This document shows, in pieces, positions 61,185 to 64,000 of a stretch of DNA of 64,000 bases. Source of the DNA: Panacagrimonas sp041603235 (lineage in GTDB: Bacteria; Pseudomonadota; Gammaproteobacteria; Nevskiales; Nevskiaceae). The stretch spans positions 1 through 64,000 of the forward strand of contig JBFIES010000010.1 of NCBI GenBank assembly GCA_041603235.1, written 5' to 3'. Position numbers and translations under genes: made by a program. Numbering within the stretch: position 1 is the stretch's first letter; every line of letters begins with the position of its first letter. A model generated the notes under the pieces. The model was not told the DNA's origin, did not search any database, and worked only from the letters and a program-made list of their open reading frames with translations.

Positions 61185-62432
61185 ATGGGCGACATCTTTA
61201 TCGTCGGTGTTGGCATGACGCCATTTGGCAAGCAGCCTGAAAAGTCATTCCGACAACTCACGGCCGCAGCAGTGGGCCAGGCTGTTGCAGACGCAGAGTG
61301 TTCGGGTGCGGACATCGAAGCGGTCTGGTTTGCCAACGTCGGGCAGGGCGTGCTCGAAGGGCAACATGCGGTTCGGGGTCAGATTGCGCTCAGTGCGGCG
61401 GGCATCGAAGGTATTCCAATTTTCAATGTTGAGAACGCCTGCGCCAGTGCCAGTACTGCTCTTTCACAGGCCGCTACCTGGTTGCGTTCCGGACAGGGCG
61501 ATATCGCGCTCGCCGTCGGCTGCGAAAAAATGTGCGTCCCGGACAAGCAGGCCATCTTCAATCTGTTTGATGGGTGCTGGGATGTGCACAACGCGCAGGA
61601 CAATTTTGCGGCCGTGCGGGATGTGGGTTCGGAACTGGTGCCTGAAGAGGCGCGCACGGCAGAGGCAGGTTCGGCTCGGTCTGTGTTCATGGACATCTAC
61701 GGCGCGCTGGCACGCGACCATATGCAGCGCTTCGGAAGTACGCAGAGACAGATCGCACATGTCGCCGCCAAGAATCACTTTCACTCCACCTTCAATCCGC
61801 TGTCGCAGTTCCAGCAGGATATGAGTGTGGAAGAAGTGCTGGCAGCGCGTGGTGTGTCGTGGCCCCTGACATTGCCCATGTGTTCGCCCGTCAGCGATGG
61901 TGCTGCGGCTGCAATCCTGTGTACGCGATCAGCGTTGTCGCGCTTCAATCGCAAGCGAGCGGTCCGGGTGCTGGCCAGTGTCGTTGCGGCAGGACGCAAG
62001 CGCTCGATTGAGCAGTACGATCAGCATGTATGCCAACGTGCTGCTGTCCGCGCGTACGAGATCGCCGGTATCGGCCCCAATGACATCAGTGTTGCGGAAG
62101 TGCACGATGCCACCGCCTTTGCCGAAATTCTGCAGGTCGAGAACCTGTTGTTCTGCGAACGCGGAGCCGGCGGACACTTCGCGGAGTCCGGCGCCAGCAA
62201 GCTGGGCGGACGTTTGCCGGTCAACCCTTCGGGCGGACTGGAGTCCAAGGGGCATCCCATTGGTGCGACAGGGCTTGCCCAGATCTTCGAACTGGTTACG
62301 CAGTTGCGTTGTGAGGCGGGGGCGCGACAAGTGGAAAAGCCGCGCTTCGCGATTGCGGAAAATGGCGGCGGGTTCATGGGCGTTGAAGAAGCGGCTGCCT
62401 GCATTACGGTGCTGGGAGGTCCCGCCCACTGA
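61185..62432 (+). CDS. Thiolase family protein (SCP-x / acetyl-CoA acetyltransferase-like)
   Basis: A 415-residue thiolase-fold enzyme. The nucleophile is Cys86 in NVENACASAST, His307 lies in VAEVHDATAFAE, and His357 in ESKGHPIGATG. These are the SCP2-thiolase pattern. The usual C-terminal catalytic Cys region reads AIAENGGGFMGVEEAAACITVL, where no cysteine occupies the expected place before the glycine run. GGAGG precedes ATG 61185. It likely cleaves or forms 3-oxoacyl-CoA (lipid or sterol side chain). Its stop overlaps the next start as TGATG. Confidence 0.88.
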   Translation: MGDIFIVGVGMTPFGKQPEKSFRQLTAAAVGQAVADAECSGADIEAVWFANVGQGVLEGQHAVRGQIALSAAGIEGIPIFNVENACASASTALSQAATWLRSGQGDIALAVGCEKMCVPDKQAIFNLFDGCWDVHNAQDNFAAVRDVGSELVPEEARTAEAGSARSVFMDIYGALARDHMQRFGSTQRQIAHVAAKNHFHSTFNPLSQFQQDMSVEEVLAARGVSWPLTLPMCSPVSDGAAAAILCTRSALSRFNRKRAVRVLASVVAAGRKRSIEQYDQHVCQRAAVRAYEIAGIGPNDISVAEVHDATAFAEILQVENLLFCERGAGGHFAESGASKLGGRLPVNPSGGLESKGHPIGATGLAQIFELVTQLRCEAGARQVEKPRFAIAENGGGFMGVEEAAACITVLGGPAH

Positions 62433-62632
62433 TGGCGCGTTCTGCTGAAGAGGATCGCGAGCGTTCAGACGGTGAGGCAGATGCCCGTCCGCAGCCACCG
62501 GAAAAACCACTGCCGGGAGATTGCTGTGACACCGGCTGCGAAGTCTGCGTGTTTGATGCCTACTCCGATGCTTTGATCGAGTATCAAAATGCGCTCGACG
62601 CCTGGAATAAGCGGCATCCGGAGAAGTCGTGA
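62432..62632 (+). CDS. Small Cys-rich 'oxidoreductase-like' domain protein
   Basis: A 66-residue protein. After an acidic N-terminus and PPEKPLPGDCCDTGCEVCVFDAYSDALIEYQNALDAW comes a basic tail. The CCDTGCEVCVFD motif is that of the short oxidoreductase-like domain (PF09791), likely metal-binding. It is translationally coupled to the thiolase gene by TGATG. Function is unknown despite the family name. Confidence 0.82.
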   Translation: MARSAEEDRERSDGEADARPQPPEKPLPGDCCDTGCEVCVFDAYSDALIEYQNALDAWNKRHPEKS

Positions 62633-62660
62633 GGATATTCAGCGTGGCCGGCAGACCTGC

Positions 62661-63359
62661 CTACTGCTGCTCATATGCCTGATTACGGATGGCGCGGACA
62701 AAGTAGTGCGCCATGATGAACAGCGAGACGAAGAAGGTTCCGGCTGGCAGCCAGAACGCGATGATGCCGGTCCAGGCAAAGACGCCCGTCTTGAAGAAGG
62801 GAATCATGCCCGCGGGAATGAAGATGATGGCGGCCCAGATCGTGAAATAGCCGAGCCAGCGAGGGATCAGCGGTTGCGGTTTGTCGTCCTGCAGAACGGC
62901 CATGCCAAATGCCAGATACTGAAAGATGAAGGGGGCGACCACCACGGTGAGAAACAGCCAGGCAAAGTCGTTGAGCATCTGAATAATCTCGGGACTGCTC
63001 TCGGATCTGAAGGCCGCCACCGTCCAGATCATGCACGGAAGCAGAAAGACGGTGACGCCGAGGGTGCCGCTGATCAGCTGGCTTAGCGACAGCACTGGCG
63101 CCTTATTGCCTTCGATCCGGCGCATCAGCACATACATGATCGCGGTCCAGGGACCGTAGAAGCCGGTCGCATACATCCCCAGCATCATGCCGGCCCTGAT
63201 TTGCATGCTGCCATCGGCATAGATGTTCGCAATGTCCTGGGCCGAGGCGGCCGGCGGATGGGGCGGGAGAAAGCCAGCTGTCAGGAAGAAGCCAAGTCCA
63301 AACAAGACGGCGAATGCCGGGCCGCACCAGGCACACAGAATCTGTGTTCGAATATTCAT
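62661..63359 (-). CDS. Polytopic membrane protein, function unknown
   Basis: A 232-residue protein with about six membrane helices: near 8-30 (GPAFAVLFGLGFFLTAGFLPP), 55-78, 92-115, 130-152, 165-188 and 195-220. I recognise no named family. It is convergent with the thiolase unit and divergent from the TetR gene at 63609, whose operator lies between; the TetR protein may therefore control it. Confidence 0.8.
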   Translation of the reverse strand: MNIRTQILCAWCGPAFAVLFGLGFFLTAGFLPPHPPAASAQDIANIYADGSMQIRAGMMLGMYATGFYGPWTAIMYVLMRRIEGNKAPVLSLSQLISGTLGVTVFLLPCMIWTVAAFRSESSPEIIQMLNDFAWLFLTVVVAPFIFQYLAFGMAVLQDDKPQPLIPRWLGYFTIWAAIIFIPAGMIPFFKTGVFAWTGIIAFWLPAGTFFVSLFIMAHYFVRAIRNQAYEQQ

Positions 63360-63577
63360 TCTCTTGATCCCCTTGTTCCGATCATGTCCCCTTCGCCTGT
63401 TTGTGCAATTTGAGTGCTACAGGTCTGAGCCCTGATGAATATTGAACCAGAGTTGCTGTCCTGAGCCAGTCGGGCGACCGCCGCGACTACTTGGCGCGGC
63501 TTCAGGGCAGGGCCAAGTGCGCTGATTTTTCGCCTTGTCATCCACCGGTGTATTGACATCGACTACGTCCGGGAAGA

Positions 63578-63595
63578 ATATGATGGTCATCATAT
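63578..63595. promoter_or_regulatory. 18-bp perfect palindrome upstream of TetR gene
   Basis: ATATGATG-GT-CATCATAT has perfect 8-bp arms around 2 bp. It ends 13 bp before the TetR start codon, and a TTGACA (63553-63558) lies upstream. It is the likely autoregulatory operator and may also control the divergent membrane-protein gene at 63359. Confidence 0.65.
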
Positions 63596-63608
63596 GTAAG
63601 AGGCAAAC

Positions 63609-64000
63609 ATGCCAGCTGCCATCTCGCGAAAACAGGCGACTCATGAGCGTATTGTGTCCAAGGCGGCACAGGCGATACGCCGTGGCGGCTATCAGGGTGT
63701 GGCGGTGGCAGACATCATGCGTTCTGCCGGCCTGACACATGGCGGCTTTTATGCTCACTTTCCGAATCGGGACGGGTTGCTGATCGAGGCCGTTGAGCAC
63801 GCGGGCGACCAGAGCGTCCAAGTTCTGACCAGCGCAATTGCAAAGCGAGTCTCAGCGGGAAAGTCTCGATTTGAAGCGTTGATAAGCGTCTATCTGTCTG
63901 AGCGACACGTGCAGAACATAGAAAATGGTTGCCCAATCGCTGCTTTGCTCAGCGATCTGCCTCGCCAGTCTGAAGCAGTGCAGATTGTCTCCAAGCACCG
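63609..64000 (+). CDS. TetR/AcrR family regulator (partial, cut by window edge)
   Basis: The frame from ATG 63609 stays open to the window end (about 130 residues). The DNA-binding domain reads ISRKQATHERIVSKAAQAIRRGGYQGVAVADIMRSAGLTHGGFYAHFPNRDGLLIEAVEHA. The ligand half begins with GCPIAALLSDLPRQS, seen in a well-spread TetR_C group. An 18-bp palindrome lies just upstream. The C-terminus is outside the window. Confidence 0.9.
   Translation, partial: MPAAISRKQATHERIVSKAAQAIRRGGYQGVAVADIMRSAGLTHGGFYAHFPNRDGLLIEAVEHAGDQSVQVLTSAIAKRVSAGKSRFEALISVYLSERHVQNIENGCPIAALLSDLPRQSEAVQIVSKH

Overview
The window is bacterial chromosome with dense, mostly operonic coding. The gene set (Mla lipid-transport operon, mreBCD-mrdA-rodA-mltB-rlpA-dacA-lipB cell-shape block, gatCAB, full-length fused PurL, Hsp33, E. 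coli-like tRNA-Gly(CCC) and 5S rRNA) points to a gammaproteobacterium. The lipid/hydrocarbon flavour (DUF1302/DUF1329 pair, AlkB-type membrane hydroxylase, acyl-CoA dehydrogenase, thiolase, several soluble c-type cytochromes) suggests a Nevskiales/Salinisphaerales-like degrader of hydrophobic compounds. That placement is inference from gene content, not a computed taxonomy. I saw no insertion sequence, prophage, integrase or CRISPR array.

Layout. 0-1 kb: 3' end of a 23S rRNA gene, 5S rRNA, a strong terminator and a ComEA-like DNA-binding protein. 1.4-8.1 kb: a peptide-scavenging locus with an oligopeptide-binding protein, a secreted subtilisin-type protease with PKD and PPC-like domains, then oppB-oppC-oppD, with no oppF. 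8.1-15 kb: a TetR regulator facing an acyl-CoA dehydrogenase across a 26-bp near-perfect palindrome, an alpha/beta hydrolase, tRNA-Gly(CCC), a glycine-zipper lipoprotein, a redoxin and an M61 peptidase. 15-24.8 kb: a leftward cluster of DUF1302 outer-membrane protein, DUF1329 protein, an orphan polytopic membrane protein and three exported c-type cytochromes (five CxxCH hemes in total). 25-31.7 kb: HIT protein, GAF plus degenerate GGDEF protein, DUF1820, a metallo-beta-lactamase-fold hydrolase that seems to start at CTG, and purL. 31.7-34 kb: a cytochrome c plus a heme/beta-propeller protein.

34.1-42.1 kb is the most unusual regulatory region. Two paralogous 228-residue MerR-family regulators each sit divergently from a metabolic transcription unit. 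Both promoter regions share the same layout: -35, 17-bp spacer, -10, one base, a 12-bp palindrome of the form AAyACGCGTrTT, and a weaker copy centred 15 bp further on. The first faces an AlkB-type hydroxylase. The second faces a DUF2834 / PF10118 / DUF3237 unit whose PF10118 protein carries two ExxH motifs typical of ferritin-like di-iron oxygenases. Between them lie an SDR dehydrogenase, a CrtC/AttH-like protein and a Crp/Fnr regulator with a TGTCA-N6-TGACA dyad at the end of its gene.

42.2-61 kb is conserved envelope and translation machinery: mlaFEDCB-mlaA, lipB, dacA, rlpA, mltB, rodA, mrdA, mreDCB leftward; gatC-gatA-gatB-hslO rightward. 61.2-64 kb returns to lipid metabolism with an SCP-x-type thiolase, a small Cys-rich protein, a membrane protein and a TetR regulator cut by the window edge, which has a perfect palindrome in its promoter.

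Working model (inference): hydrophobic substrates enter through the DUF1302/DUF1329 system, are oxidised by membrane di-iron and periplasmic heme enzymes, and the acyl products go to acyl-CoA dehydrogenase and thiolase. The TetR, MerR and Crp/Fnr operators described here would tie the pieces together.
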